Source: Eurosta solidaginis (Eukaryota > Arthropoda > Insecta > Diptera > Tephritidae). Taken from it: 64,000 nucleotides of DNA. Under the pieces are notes generated by a model that saw only the letters and a program-made list of their open reading frames with translations, had not been told where the DNA came from and made no database searches. Both the position numbers and the translations under genes were made by a program. Numbering within the stretch: the stretch's first letter is position 1; every line of letters starts with the position of its first letter. Below are positions 20,572 through 32,296 of this stretch, one piece after another. The stretch spans positions 391,421,601-391,485,600 of the forward strand of contig NC_090319.1 of the NCBI RefSeq assembly GCF_040869045.1, read 5' to 3'.

Positions 20572-22160
20572 TTGCATCTGAACAGCTACATATCTTCCAA
20601 TACTATTCTAAATAAGTCAGCTTCAACGTTCCTGATAGATACAGGGGCGGACATCTCAATAATAAAGAAGGGTAAAACTGACAGTAATGTCACAATAAAT
20701 AACTACACAGATTTAAAAGGTATTGGCAGAGGCATAACAAGCACACTTGGAACAGTAAAAGCAGATCTAACAGATGATAGTCTCTTAATAGGACACAAAT
20801 TTCACATAGAAAAAGACAATTTCCCAATCCCATGTGATGGAAGTTTGGGACTCGACTTCATTAAAAAATATAATTGCATTTTAGATTATAATAAAAATGG
20901 GGAAAACCTAATACTACGGCCATATGATCCCCCAGAAGATATAGTAATACATATGACAAATATACCAACAATCAATAGCATTACAATACCGGCAAGAGCC
21001 GAAGTAATTAGACAGGTTCATATCAATAGTTACAATAAGGAACTATTAGTACCTCATCAAGAATTGACTGATGGCATTTTTGTAGCCAACACGATAGTAA
21101 ACTCAAACCAAGCTTTAATAAGAATAATAAATACAACAGATAAACATGCAATCATTCAAGATTATGACATCAAAACAGAAAGTTTAGAGGATTATGTAAT
21201 AATTGAAAAAACACCTCACTGTAAAGCTAATATCAAAGAAAAGTTAGAAAGATGGAATAAAAATTTCCCACCATTCGCTAGTAAATCACTCAACACATTA
21301 ACAGAACCAATCACGACCAACAATTTTTACAAACAAAAGTGGCATCTGAAAGATAACACTCCCGTGTATATTAAAAATTATAGACTGCCCCAATCACATA
21401 AGAATGAAATAAATAAACAAGTAAATAAACTAATGCAAGATGATATTGTTGAACCTTCAACTTCAGAGTACAACAGCCCTATTTTATTGGTACCTAAGAA
21501 ATCTCTTCCGGGCAAAGAAGAAAAAAGGTGCAGATTAGTTGTTGATTTCAAACAAATAAATAAAAAATTAATAGCTGATAAATTCCCTTTGCCTAGAATA
21601 GATGATATTCTGGATCAATCGGGAAGAGCGAAATATTTCTCATGCCTAGATTTAATAGCCGTGTTTTTTTTTACACGCGTATACGTTTCGTTTGCGCGTG
21701 AAAGAAAACGCCTATCCTCGCTTAGATAATGCTTAGGAGACCCATGTAGCGGCTGTGGTTAAACAACTAGCTACAGCAACAGGGTGTACCGAAAAGCGGA
21801 GACACAACGCTCTGATGGCCATAGGGTATAACATATAGCTGAATCAGTTGCGATGAATTGTGGACACAGGGTGAAACAAAGACACATATTTCAGTTACAT
21901 CTGAGTATAATGCGTATTGAAATTTAGTAGGACAAAATTTATGCGCAGCAATTTCAGAGGTGTATTTAAGATTTGTCGCTTAGCAGTCCATATAAAGTTT
22001 AAGCGTAAACGGATATACGCGTGTTAAAAAACACGGCTAATGTCAGGATTTCACCAAATAGAACTCAGCCCAGAGTCAAGAGATATCACATCCTTTACAG
22101 CGGATAACGATACTTATTGTTTCAAACGATTTCCTTATGGCCTCAAACAGGCGCGGATCT
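20572..22160 (+). pseudogene. pol: Duplicate of element A protease and RT 5' part
   Basis: Same reading as 13639-15220, offset 6933: protease LIDTGADISII, RT entry motifs, MITE split after LDL, resumption MSGFHQIEL and loss after YGLKQ. It shares every lesion with unit 1, so the lesions predate the duplication. Confidence 0.88.
21657..22038. mobile_element. AGCCGTG-family MITE, duplicated copy
   Basis: Identical to 14724-15105 with the same AAT flanks. Not an independent insertion: it was carried by the segmental duplication. Confidence 0.92.
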
Positions 22161-22186
22161 ACGGGGGTGGGAGATAGGGGATATCA

Positions 22187-22217
<31 letters not shown>

Positions 22218-22385
22218 ACAAAGGTAGAGAAATTTTATTTTTCAAATACTTTACAGAACAAAAATGAAATATCCAAAAAAAACAAATATTCAAATGTTCA
22301 ACACTTAATTTGGCATTTCACGATGCACGGCAATTTATACATGAATACCGCTTTTATAAAAATAAAACAAAATTTATGAAACTTT
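22161..22385. repeat. Duplicate of mid-RT foreign fragment, C29 tract
   Basis: As 15221-15445 but with 29 C at 22189-22217. The apparent ORF starting at 22137 is driven by this tract and is not a gene. Confidence 0.65.
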
Positions 22386-23097
22386 TTGATACCAATTCCC
22401 CAACTCCCAAAAATGCCGATGAAGCAAAGAGATTTGTCGTATTTTGTAATTATTATAGAAGATTCATACCAAATTTTGCGGAATACGCCAGGAATCTAAC
22501 AAGACTTAGTAAGAAAAATGTAATTTTCTATTGGACAGACGACTGCTAGAAATCTTTTAGCTACCTAAAAAATGCATTAATTGGTCCAAATATCCTACAA
22601 TATCCCAATTTTGATAAAAAGTTCTTTATTACAACTGACGCAAGTATGAAGGAAAACAATTACCCATTGCCTACGCCTCAAGATCATTTACAAAAGGCGA
22701 AATAAATAAAGCCACGATCGAAAAAGAATTGGCGGCCATACATTGGGCCATTATATATTTTAGACCATATGTTTATGGCAGAAAATTCACAGTGGAAACG
22801 GATCATCGACCTTTAACATATTTATTCTCAATGACAAACCCTTCATCTAAATTAACTAGAATTAGATTAGATTTGAAAGAGTATCTCTTTGGGGTAGAGT
22901 ACATAGCCGGAAAGGAAAATTACGTGGCAGACGCTCTGTCACGAATAGATATCAATGATTTGAAGGAAATGTCAGTACAGGCATGTAAAATAATGAAAGT
23001 CACGACAAGATCGCAAACTAAAAAGAATTCCAGTAATAACAGTAATAGAAATGAAGAAAAGTCACAAAGAGAACCCTATAGTATACGAAGCGCTTAA
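22386..23097 (+). pseudogene. pol: Duplicate of element A RNase H region
   Basis: Same motifs and lesions as 15446-16157, offset 6940: KNADEAKRF, FITTDAS, ETDHRPLTYLF, VADALSRI, with the same TAG and frameshift. Confidence 0.86.
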
Positions 23098-23217
23098 TAA
23101 ATGTGAAGTAAAAAGACTAGTCCAGCTTGTTTTCGATCCTCCGAAATTATATTTCAAAAATTGAAAGAAAATTTGTAGTGAAATAATTATAGAGAATCAA
23201 ATTGTGATTGGCGAAGA

Positions 23218-23894
23218 TTGACCAGACTTATGGAAAAAGCCGGCAATTTGGGAATTAAGAAAATACAGTTGTCCTTAGGAGACAAATTGTTTAATTATAC
23301 TCGAGTACACACATTTAAAGAAATAGGTACCAAAGTTCTCAAAAATTTAACAATTGCATTAACTCCGGAGGTTGTGCATGTGACGGAAAATGATAAAATT
23401 AAAAAGATTCTTCAAAAATATCACGATGATCCTGTTAATGGTGGCCACCCAGGAATCAATCGTACAACTAATAAAATAAGACAACAATATTACTGGAAAA
23501 ATATGAAAAAACATACAAGAAAATATATAAAGAAATGCGTAAATTTTAATAAGAATAAAATGTATAAAAATTTAAAGGAACCAATGATTTTGACTGAAAC
23601 ACCACCGAAGGCGTTCGAAACAGTACAAATAGATACAATTGGACCTTTGCCAAGATCATTAAATGGAAACGAATACGCTGTCACTCTGATATGTGATTTG
23701 ACTAAATACTTATTTGCAATTCCTATACAAAAACAGTAGCCAGAGCCATATTCGAAAATTTCATCTTAATTTATGGAAGTATGAAAACAATAATAACGGA
23801 TATGGGATATGGATATAAAAACAGCTTGTTTGAAGAACTATGTAAGCTTCTTAATATTGAGCACAAATGCATAAGCATTCTGAAAAAAGGGAGA
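23218..23894 (+). pseudogene. pol: Duplicate of element A integrase, truncated
   Basis: Same as 16278-16954: GGHPGINRT zinc region with C-to-F change, IDTIGPLP, frameshift, TIITDMG and the deletion to the polypurine-like tract. Confidence 0.85.
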
Positions 23895-24114
23895 TGTAGT
23901 GTAAACAGCCAACAATTTCAGTGCCAAATAAGTAAATCAGTTAATATGCTACCCTGTCACAAAAAGAGTCTAAATTTTCATCAACACAAAAAAGTATCTG
24001 CTAATTGTTGCTGACAGAGCAATTCACACGATTTAATATAGGTGTGTGTACAACGCTCAACTAAACCAAATTTGCATACCGGCAAATTTGCTGACCTTGC
24101 ATTTCCCACAGAAT
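23895..24114 (+). mobile_element. Duplicate of 3' LTR of element A, first part
   Basis: TGTAGTGTAAACAGCC onward, same as 16955-17174; interrupted by the copied non-LTR element 2 and resumed at 27164. Confidence 0.88.
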
Positions 24115-25146
24115 GCGTTTTTTGATAAAAATTTGTATAATATATATCGCAAAGATTGTGATAGTGTAAGTACAGGACTTTGTCGAGGTGGAGGAGTGCT
24201 AATTGCTGTAAGAAAAAGCCTACAAACCTCGGAGGTTCCTCTTAATATCGCTGATACTTCTATTGATCAGCTTATAATCAGTATAAAAGGCAAAACAGGA
24301 TGTCTATTTGTCAGTGTTTCTTATATACGACCAAATAGTGTAGATAGTGTTTATGAAAATCACGTTAATAATATTATGCATGTTTCAGCACTAACTTGAA
24401 TTCTAAATTTTGTATTTTAGGGGATTTTAACTTAAATAAAATCGTATGGAATTATCTTCCAGGTGAGAAAACTCTCATACCTACTAACGTCAATCAAGCT
24501 AGTGAAATGTACTTAGTTGATAATTTTTATAGTTTACAGTTAGTTCAAATCAATGATTTTGAAAATACGCTAGGTAAAATCCTCGATCTTATATTTGTTA
24601 GTAATGATCTTAATTATAATTTAATTCGTTCTCTCTGCCCGTTATCTAATACTGATAAACATCACGTACCATTGATATTGGATATTAAGTTTTATGAATT
24701 TGGAAATATTAAACTCAATAATGAAGTTGGTTTCAATTATAGCCGATGTGATTTTGCCTTGATCAATAATTTGATTTCAAATATTGACTGGCAGTCTCTT
24801 TTTAATAATCGCAATCTTTCAGACTGCTTTGACTTATTCAAAAGTAATATCTCGGAAATAATGAATATTAATATTCCTCGTTTCCCGGCAAGGGTTTACA
24901 AGTTGCCGTGGTATACCAAAAGCTTAAAGACTCTAAAAAATTTGCGTAATAAATATCATAAACTTTTTAAAAAAATCAGGAAGTCCCGAAGTCAAGCAAC
25001 AATATCTGAATTACGCGAAGGAGTTTAATTGTCTTGATAAGTTTCTGTACAATCGATATATTCTCAATTTCGAATATAATATCAAATCGAATCCTAAATC
25101 GTTTTGGAATTTCATTCGCTCCAAACAATAGGTTTCAACAATACCG

Positions 25147-27068
25147 TTGTCTGTGTCTTACAAGGGCAAGAATTCATCATCGTCTAGTGATTCAGCCAAT
25201 TTGTTTGCAGAATTTTTTAAAGAAAACTTTGCTACTGATGATCTATGGAATGACGACGGGGATATGTTGAATGAAATAACGTCTTGTTTCGACTTCTCCT
25301 CATTAGTTCTAGATATTGGTGATATTATCTTAAGTATTCAGACGATCAAGAGCTCCAAGCAATGTGATTATCAAGAATTTTCATCTTTTTTCCTGAAGCA
25401 ATGTGTAGCTTCCGTTGCAGAGCCCTTGTTGCATATATTTAATTTATCATTAAGGTCTGGTATCTTTTTGGATGAATGGAAAACTACTTTTATTCAACCT
25501 ATTCATAAAAGTGGTAGTAAAATTGACGTTACAAACTATCGGCCAATATCGAAGATCCCCGTGATTTCAAAACTTTTTGAGAAAACGGTGATGTTTAAAT
25601 TATCGTCCGCAGTTAAGCGTTATATTTGCCCATGTCAGCATGGCTTTGTTCCGGGGCGTTCAACAGTAACTAATCTGGTCGTTTTTTCGAATTACTGCAT
25701 CTCGTCTTTTACTCATGGTTGTCAAGTTGACTGCATATATACGGACATATCCAAAGCTTTTGACAGAGTTTCGCACAAAACTCTCTTGGCTAAATTGCGA
25801 AAAATGGGTTTCCACTCAACATTTTTACAATGGATTTATTCATACTTATCCAATAGGATAAATTTTGTTGTTATTGACAACGTAAAGTCATCGCCTTATG
25901 TAGCAACCTCAGGTGTGCCCCAAGGTAGTATACTTGGCCCAATTTTCTTTATTCTCTTTATCAATGATGTAAGTGCTTGTTTCAAGCAATGCAATTATCT
26001 CCTTTACGCTGATGATTTGAAAATTTTTTTCAGAATCAAGAACGAGTCTGATACTCTCATACTACAATCTGAGTTAAATAATTTTAATGAGTGGTGCTGT
26101 AAAAATAAGCTTGCGCTGAATGCCAACAAATGTAACTTATTTCAAATTTCAATTTCGTCTTACTATGTCTCTAATAAGCCGTTGCTTAGGGTGAATAAAA
26201 TTCGGGATTTAGGTGTTGTATTTGATCCGTCTTTTACATTCACCGAGCACTTAAATTTTATTATCCCCAAAGCATATTCCTTACTGGCCTTTATTAAAAG
26301 AAATGGATCCGAGTTTAAGGACCCATATACTAAAAAACTATTATATAATGCCTTTGTGCGGTCAAGGCTTGAGTATGGTTCCATAATATGGAGTCCTTAT
26401 TATGAGGTACACAATAAGAGAGTCGAACGTGTGCAAAAAATATTCATGAAGTACTGTTTATACGATATAAACTTCGATCTGCCTCTTCCTCCATATATCT
26501 CTAGGTGTAAGCTAATTAATATTCACACATTAGAAAGTAGAAGATTAATTACATCTATAATGTTTATTTATGATATTTCCAGGCATGCTTAACCAACGAA
26601 ACGATATCATTTCGTTACGATAATCAACGTTAATAAACGAAACGAAATGACTTCGTTAAGATCGTGAAATTAACGTTAATTTGACGTTCTTAACGTTAAT
26701 AAACGAAACAAAATGACTTTGTTTCGTTTATTAACGTTAATTATCGTAACGAAATGATATCGGTTCGTTGGTTAAGCGTGCCTGTCGTAACGAAATGATA
26801 TCGTTTCGTTGGTTAAGCATGCCTGGATATTTCCAATGGCAATATTGATTGCCCGATACTGTTAGAGTCTTTGAACTTTTATGTTCCATCACGGACTTTG
26901 CGCCAATATAATATGTTTGTAATTGAACAGTTTAGATCTAATTACGCACTTAATGGCCCGATCACTCGCGCTCTAATTGCTATTAACTCAATCAATAATA
27001 ATTATTGTATTGATTTCGCGATATCTCGTCGAAGTTTTAAAAATATGTTATTTTCCATTTTAAATTAA
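25147..27068 (+). pseudogene. Duplicate of non-LTR element 2 reverse transcriptase
   Basis: Continuous frame 25147-26592 and C-terminal part to 27068, carrying YRPIS, TDISKAFDRVSH, GVPQGSILGP and YADD. Sequence identical to unit 1 where compared. The MITE splits the C-terminus. Confidence 0.88.
26580..26825. mobile_element. hAT-like MITE, duplicated copy, 15 bp shorter
   Basis: Same CAGGCATGC ends and GATATTTC flanks as 19640-19900. Part of one inverted module near 26640-26660 is missing, consistent with a replication slip or collapse at a hairpin. Confidence 0.9.
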
Positions 27069-27163
27069 GTTTACTGTAAATAAACCTTATGTTTAATAAT
27101 GTTTAATATAGTCTGTAAGATTTTTGTAAATCATAGACTGAATAAAGAAATATGAAATATGAA

Positions 27164-27365
27164 ATCACAGCTCAACACAGATGTCTAGGTACATATTTTG
27201 TGTCGAGTTGTATGTAGGTATGTAAGTATGTATGCTTAAGGGAAATATGTATGTAAGTATTTATGCTTAAAGTAAATATGTATATAAGAATATGTTTAGA
27301 ATAATTTAGTATAAATAAGCTGACAATATTTGAATAAAAGCCGCGGTACAATAACATTTTTCATA
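27164..27365 (+). mobile_element. Duplicate of 3' LTR of element A, second part
   Basis: Same as 20239-20440, with one A/G difference at 27327. The tandem duplication ends 25 bp further on. Confidence 0.75.
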
Positions 27366-27390
27366 TAGATGCGTTTAACACAAGCTTATG

Positions 27391-27535
27391 CATTCCAATA
27401 ACATCGCCACAATCAACCAAGATGTTGCGTTTGTAAATATGAGGGAACTTCAGACTTGGAAATTGAAGTTTATTACGCTTTGCCCATTCACATACAAAAT
27501 TTCGCGAAGCACTGTTGTAAACATTCTCCCTATAC
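27391..27535. repeat. Dispersed repeat fragment shared with 3895-4004
   Basis: GATGTTGCGTTTGTAAATAT, GGAACTTCAGAC and CGCGAAGCACTGTTGTAAAC recur in order with small changes at 3895-3985. It is non-coding and the family is unknown. Confidence 0.6.
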
Positions 27536-28224
27536 AACATAAAATTAAAGAAAAAAAAACTTTTTTAAAAACAAGCTTTTATTATTGGTTAATATTTATT
27601 ATTGGTTAATAAAATTAAATTTAAATTATTAAAATTAAGAAATATAACACTTTATAAGTTCATTGTAAACTTTAACGATAATTAGGCTTTTTGGTCTGCG
27701 ACAAAAAAATTCTATATTGCACATAATTATATATTTTTAACATTAAAACTTTACACCTAAATTATTAAATCATACAGTTTATATCACAGTCAAAATTGTT
27801 CTAATAAAAAACGTGTTAAATTTTGATGGTATAATTAAGAACATTTAGGATCTCCTTTTCTTGCTATCGCAATGTAACATGCTTTTGTTAGAACAATTAG
27901 GACTGTGATATAAACTGTAAGATATTAATTTAGGTGTAAAGTTTTAATGTTAAAAATTTATAATTATGTACAATATAGAATTTTTTTGTCGCAGACGGAA
28001 AAGCCTAATTATCGTTAAAGGTTACAATGAACTTATAAAGTGTTATATTTCTTTAGAGTCAATTTATTGTTTACTTTTTAGTTAATTTTATTAACCAATA
28101 ATAAAAGCTTATTTTTAAAAAAGTTTTTTTTCTGTAATTTTATTTTTTACTTTTTAGTTACTTTTTTTAACCAATAATAAAAGCTTAATTTTAAAAAAAG
28201 TTTTTTTTTCTTAAATTTTATTGT
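27536..28224. mobile_element. 689-bp foldback element with ~250-bp arms
   Basis: Left arm 27536 to about 27805 pairs with about 27885 to 28224; for example GACAAAAAAATTCTATATTG pairs with CAATATAGAATTTTTTTGTC, and AAGCTTTTATTATTGGTTAA with TTAACCAATAATAAAAGCTT. The arms are roughly 90% complementary with an ~80-bp loop. The right end carries an extra direct repeat of ~65 bp. No ORF. Confidence 0.82.
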
Positions 28225-28278
28225 TCATTTTGTCCCACGAGTATAGGACAAAAACGGTCCATCCCCCCAGAGGTCCAT

Positions 28279-28605
28279 TGTAAAGGGATAAGGGCTTCAG
28301 TACAACAGGGTTCGCCCTGGTACCCTAAGGCGCAACGTTAGCGATATGAAATTTTTATACACCCTCATATCATTCAGTCCTCGGTGTAGTTCCAATATTG
28401 AAATAAAAAATGAACTATTTTTATTTAATAATTAATATATTTTTAATTGAATCGTTAGTAAAAGAATTGAATTTTCACAAGAATCAAAATTTTTGAAGTA
28501 ACCAAATTCAAAATTGAAAACCAAAAATACATGAATACATTTAAAAATAATAACAAAATTACAAAGTAACATATTGAAAAGTTAAAATTATAAACAAACT
28601 CTACA
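28279..28605 (-). mobile_element. 3' LTR of gypsy element C
   Basis: On the minus strand a polypurine tract AAGGGGGAGTAT precedes TGTAGAGTTTGTTTATAA at 28605; the likely end is CCCTTTACA at 28279. TGTA...TACA termini give a 327-bp LTR. The 5' partner is absent from the window. Confidence 0.65.
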
Positions 28606-30760
28606 ATACTCCCCCTTCAAGAAAAATCAACATCAAACAAATTAAAAGTAACTCTCTTTTTAAGTGTATTGTTAGTGTTGTTTCAATTATTGCTGGTTTT
28701 AATCTGTCAATTGGAATAGTTTTAATAGTATCATTGATTTCCAATTTAAAATATTTTCCTTCTTTTTCCACAATTTTGTAAGGTCCCTCATATGGTTGCT
28801 GTAATGAGCGTTTATCTATAACTCGAACAAATGCAAATTTACAAGTTTGAAGATCTTTTGGAACATAAATTCCTGTATCACAATTTCTATGATGACTTAA
28901 ATTTGATTTAATATTCCGAAAATGTTCACGTAAACTACTTAAAATTTCAGTTGATGAATTATTCTCAGCTGATGGAATAAAAAGTTCCCCCGGTAAACGT
29001 ACATTTTGACCAAAAACCATTTCCGCTGGTGTAGCTGAAATATCCTCTTTGTAAATAGATCGCAACCCAAGTAGTATGACAGGTAACTCGTCATACCAAT
29101 TTTTTGACCCATCTCTAGCCATTATAGTAACTTTTAGCTGCCTATGAAACCTTTCAACCATACCATTTCCTTGAGGGTGGTAAGCCGAAGTAGTAATATG
29201 ATGACTACCGAGTAATTTGGTTAACTCTTAAAACAATTTTGATGTGAATTGGCTACCTTGGTCGGTGGTTATTTTCAATGGAACTCCAAAACGAGATATA
29301 TATTCTTTGAAAAATTTGTTCGCAATTGTTGGCGCTGAAATATCTTTTAGAGCATATGCCTTTGGCCAACGAGTAAATCTATCAATTATTGTTAAAATAA
29401 AACGATGTCCCTTCGAAATAAGTAACGGTCCAACTATATCTAGATGTATATGCTCAAATCTATTCTTAGGAATGGGAATTTTGACAACAGGAGACTTTGT
29501 GTGACGATAAACTTTGGATTTTTGACAGTTAAGACACTCTTTTGACCAACTATTAATATCTTTAGTCATGTTAGGCCAAAAATATTTTTTAATTATGAGT
29601 CGCCGTGTAGCTCTTGTACCAGGATGTGCAATTCCATGCAGCATGTCAAATACCGTCTTCCGTAATTTACTCGGTACAAATGGTCTAGGTGTATCTCCAG
29701 AAACTTCACACCAAATATTGAAATTTAATATAGGTATATTAATTAACTTCAAATTTAAAAATTGTATCTTAGATATTAGTTCGTTTAAATCTCTGTCATT
29801 TTGTTGTTCGCTTTGTAAAATTTTGAAATTCAGCTCTGTATTGTGTATTGCATTAACCTCGAAAGCTCTAGATAGCGTATCTGCTACAACATTGGATTCT
29901 CCTTTAATGTATTGTATGTCATCAGTAAATTGTGCTATAAACTCCAAATGTCTCGTTTGTCTGGGACTCCGTTCTGTTTTTGAATTTAAAGCTGTAGTTA
30001 AAGGTTTGTGGTCCGTAAAAACTGTAAATTGTCGTCCTTCCAAAAGATATCGAAAATGTTTTATATTTAAATAAATTGCCAATAATTCCCTATCAAATGC
30101 GCTGTACTTAATTTCGGTTGGAGAAAGTTTTTTAGAAAAAAAATGCAAGAGGTTCAATTTTGTTATTATATGTTTGTTGTATAATACCACCAATAGCCGT
30201 ATTAGATGCATCTACTGTTAAAGACAATTTGGCATCTTTGTTAAAATGATTTAACAATATCGTAGATGCAAATTTATCTTTAATGCATTCAAAAGCTTCA
30301 TTCGAATTCTCGTCCCATACCAAAGTTTTGTCACGTTTCTTACTTACTTTGTTAATTAGATCATAAATTTTGTTTGTAAATTCTGCTAATTTTGGAATGT
30401 ATCTATGATAATAATTTACCATACCAATAAATTTCTGTGCCTGTTTAACTGATTTTGGACGTTCGAAATTGCGAATAGCTGATACCTTTTCATCGGAAGG
30501 TCGAATACCTGTTCCAGAAATATCATGTCCTAAAAAATCTATATTTGTTACACCAAAAGTACATTTACTTGGTTTAATGTTTAAACCGTACTCTGTGAGG
30601 CGTTGAAAAAGGATACGTAAATCTTTTAAATGTTGTTCTTCGTCTGTACTTGCAATAAGTAAGTCGTCGATGTAAGCATATACAAAATCTAAGTCACCTA
30701 CTATCTCATTTATGAATCGTTGAAAGGTTTGTGCAGAATTTCTAAGTCCGAAAGACATGA
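28606..30760 (-). pseudogene. pol: pol of gypsy element C (RT end, RNase H, integrase)
   Basis: Minus-strand order: RT from MSFGLRNSAQTFQRF with YIDD (YAYIDDLLIAS) and FLGHDISGTGI; RNase H with LTVDASNTAIGGI, FDRELLAIYLNIKHFRYLLEG and FTDHKPLTTAL; integrase with H/C zinc region (HGIAHPGTRATRR...CLNCQKSK), HLDIVGPLLIS, TTDQGSQFTSKLF, then HPQGNGMVERFHRQLK. A frameshift at an oligo-T run near 30140 separates RT from RNase H, and a TAA at about 29226-29228 interrupts integrase. The RT fingers and all upstream genes are missing; the sequence joins non-LTR element 3 at about 30760. The integrase style resembles CsRn1/Mag-type Ty3/gypsy (tentative). Confidence 0.85.
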
Positions 30761-30762
30761 GG

Positions 30763-32296
30763 AAAAACTAAGGCCGAACAACCTTTAAACAAGGCACTTG
30801 AGAGACCATCAGAATCTATCTTGACCGACTGCTTTAAATTAATACCACTTGAGATCTCGTCACATGAAATCGACATTGAACCGAAATCCAGAGCAGAATT
30901 TAAATCAGATGCAAAGTCGAAAGAAGGGGCATCATCATAGGATGCAAAATTGGCACTAAAATAGTCCGCAAACAGGTTCACTACCGCATTAGGATTTGTA
31001 GCTACACTATCTTGGTAAAAGACAGAAGCAGGAACCGAGGAGCAGGTCCTTTAGATTTAATAAAACTCCAAAATGTTTTTGGATTGGACTTAATATTTGT
31101 CTCAAAGCTAAGAATATAGTTTTTGTAAAGAAACTTATCCAAGCAGTTAAACTCCTTTAGGTACTGCTGATACTTCTCGTAAAAGAACAGATTCTTGGTC
31201 TGACTAAACTTTTTGTAGTATTTGTTTCGGAAATTCTTCAATTTTTTTAAACGCTTAGAATACCAAGGTAATTTATACGGTTTTTTCTTAAAGACTGGAA
31301 CATGCCTGAAACATAGATTAAAAAGCGTTGATCTAAATATCTCATAGCAAATGCTAATATCTGAGGAGGAAAAAAGATCAACCCAGTTAATTTCCGAGAA
31401 AACATGGTTAAGTATAGACATGTCGCACCGTGCAAAATTAAAAGCGATATCATCATTTACAGAGGGTACACAAAACACATAAAACTCAAGTTTAAGAACA
31501 ATAGTAGTGTGATGCATATCCGACGGAGCAAATGGTGCATGGCATTCGGAAATGTTAAAATTAATATTATCACTGAGGAATATAAGATCTAATATTCTGT
31601 CAAGCCTGTTAGTGAAGTTATTGATTTGCAGCAAGTTTAAGCTTAGCATGTTATCTATAAAATAAGTCTCATAGGACTTCAATATATTATTTGGCATGAG
31701 GCCCGAACCACAGAAACCCTGAGACCAAGTGACATCACTTAGATTAAAGTCACCTAAAATACATATATGATTATCACCAAGCTTATTAAGAACTACAGAT
31801 GAAATATTGTCAGCATGAGCTTTATAAAGATCTTCAGAACTATTCGGCGGAATATAAGATGCCATCAAGAATATAGAGCCGGAGTACGTAGAGCCACTAA
31901 CTTTAACACAGAGTTGGTCAAGTAGCGAAGCTGAATTAGGGAAGCATTATACTTGCGTTGAGCTGCAATAAGTACACCTCCACCTCGAGAACGCCCAGTT
32001 TTTTCGGCATCCCTGTCTTTACGGAAAACGACAAACAAATTGGGATCGAAGAATTCGCCATCAAAAAAATCTGGAGTCAGCCAAGTTTCAACAATGACAA
32101 AAATATCATACTCTAACTGCGAGCTCAGCGACTTAACATCATGCGCTTTTGTTCTGATGCCAGAAGCATTTTGAAAATAGATATTTAGTTGCTTGTTGAC
32201 AGGATTAGTATTGCCACTGGCAACTAAGGGCAATTCGATTGCCTTACCTCTTTGGGAAAAAAACGAAATGACCGAACGTTCACCCCAGCAGGCCAC
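30763..32296 (-). pseudogene. Non-LTR element 3 ORF2: endonuclease and start of RT
   Basis: Endonuclease motifs: LNIYFQNASGIRTK, IFVIVETWLTPDFF, RSRGGGVLIAAQRK, then after a frameshift near 31870 ASYIPPNSS, CILGDFNLSDVTW and SDMHHTTIVLKLEF. A linker with KLPWYSKRLKKLKNFRNKYY follows, then a break near 31002 and the RT N-terminus (FADYFSANF, KIDSDGLSSALF) up to about 30763. YADD and all later RT motifs are missing. Close relative of non-LTR element 2. Confidence 0.8.

Larger units (their letters stand above)
24115..27163 (+). mobile_element. Duplicate of non-LTR element 2 with its MITE
   Basis: Endonuclease remnant 24115-25028 and RT 25147-27068 (YADD at 26005-26016) with the same stops as unit 1. 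The MITE at 26580-26825 is 246 bp here against 261 bp in unit 1; flanks GATATTTC are intact. Confidence 0.9.
20466..27390 (+). repeat. Unit 2 of the 6.93-kb tandem duplication
   Basis: Copy of 13533-20465. Differences I found: the C run is 29 instead of 22 (22189-22217), the MITE at 26580 lacks 15 bp of its palindromic core, and 27327 is A where 20402 is G. All other stretches compared looked identical, including every stop and frameshift. It ends at ...CAAGCTTATG, after which unique sequence (CATTCCAATAACATC) begins. Confidence 0.93.

Noticed and set aside
22137..22379. ORF with a run of prolines
   Set aside because: Created by the C29 tract in a repeat fragment; the same place in unit 1 has no such ORF because the run length differs.
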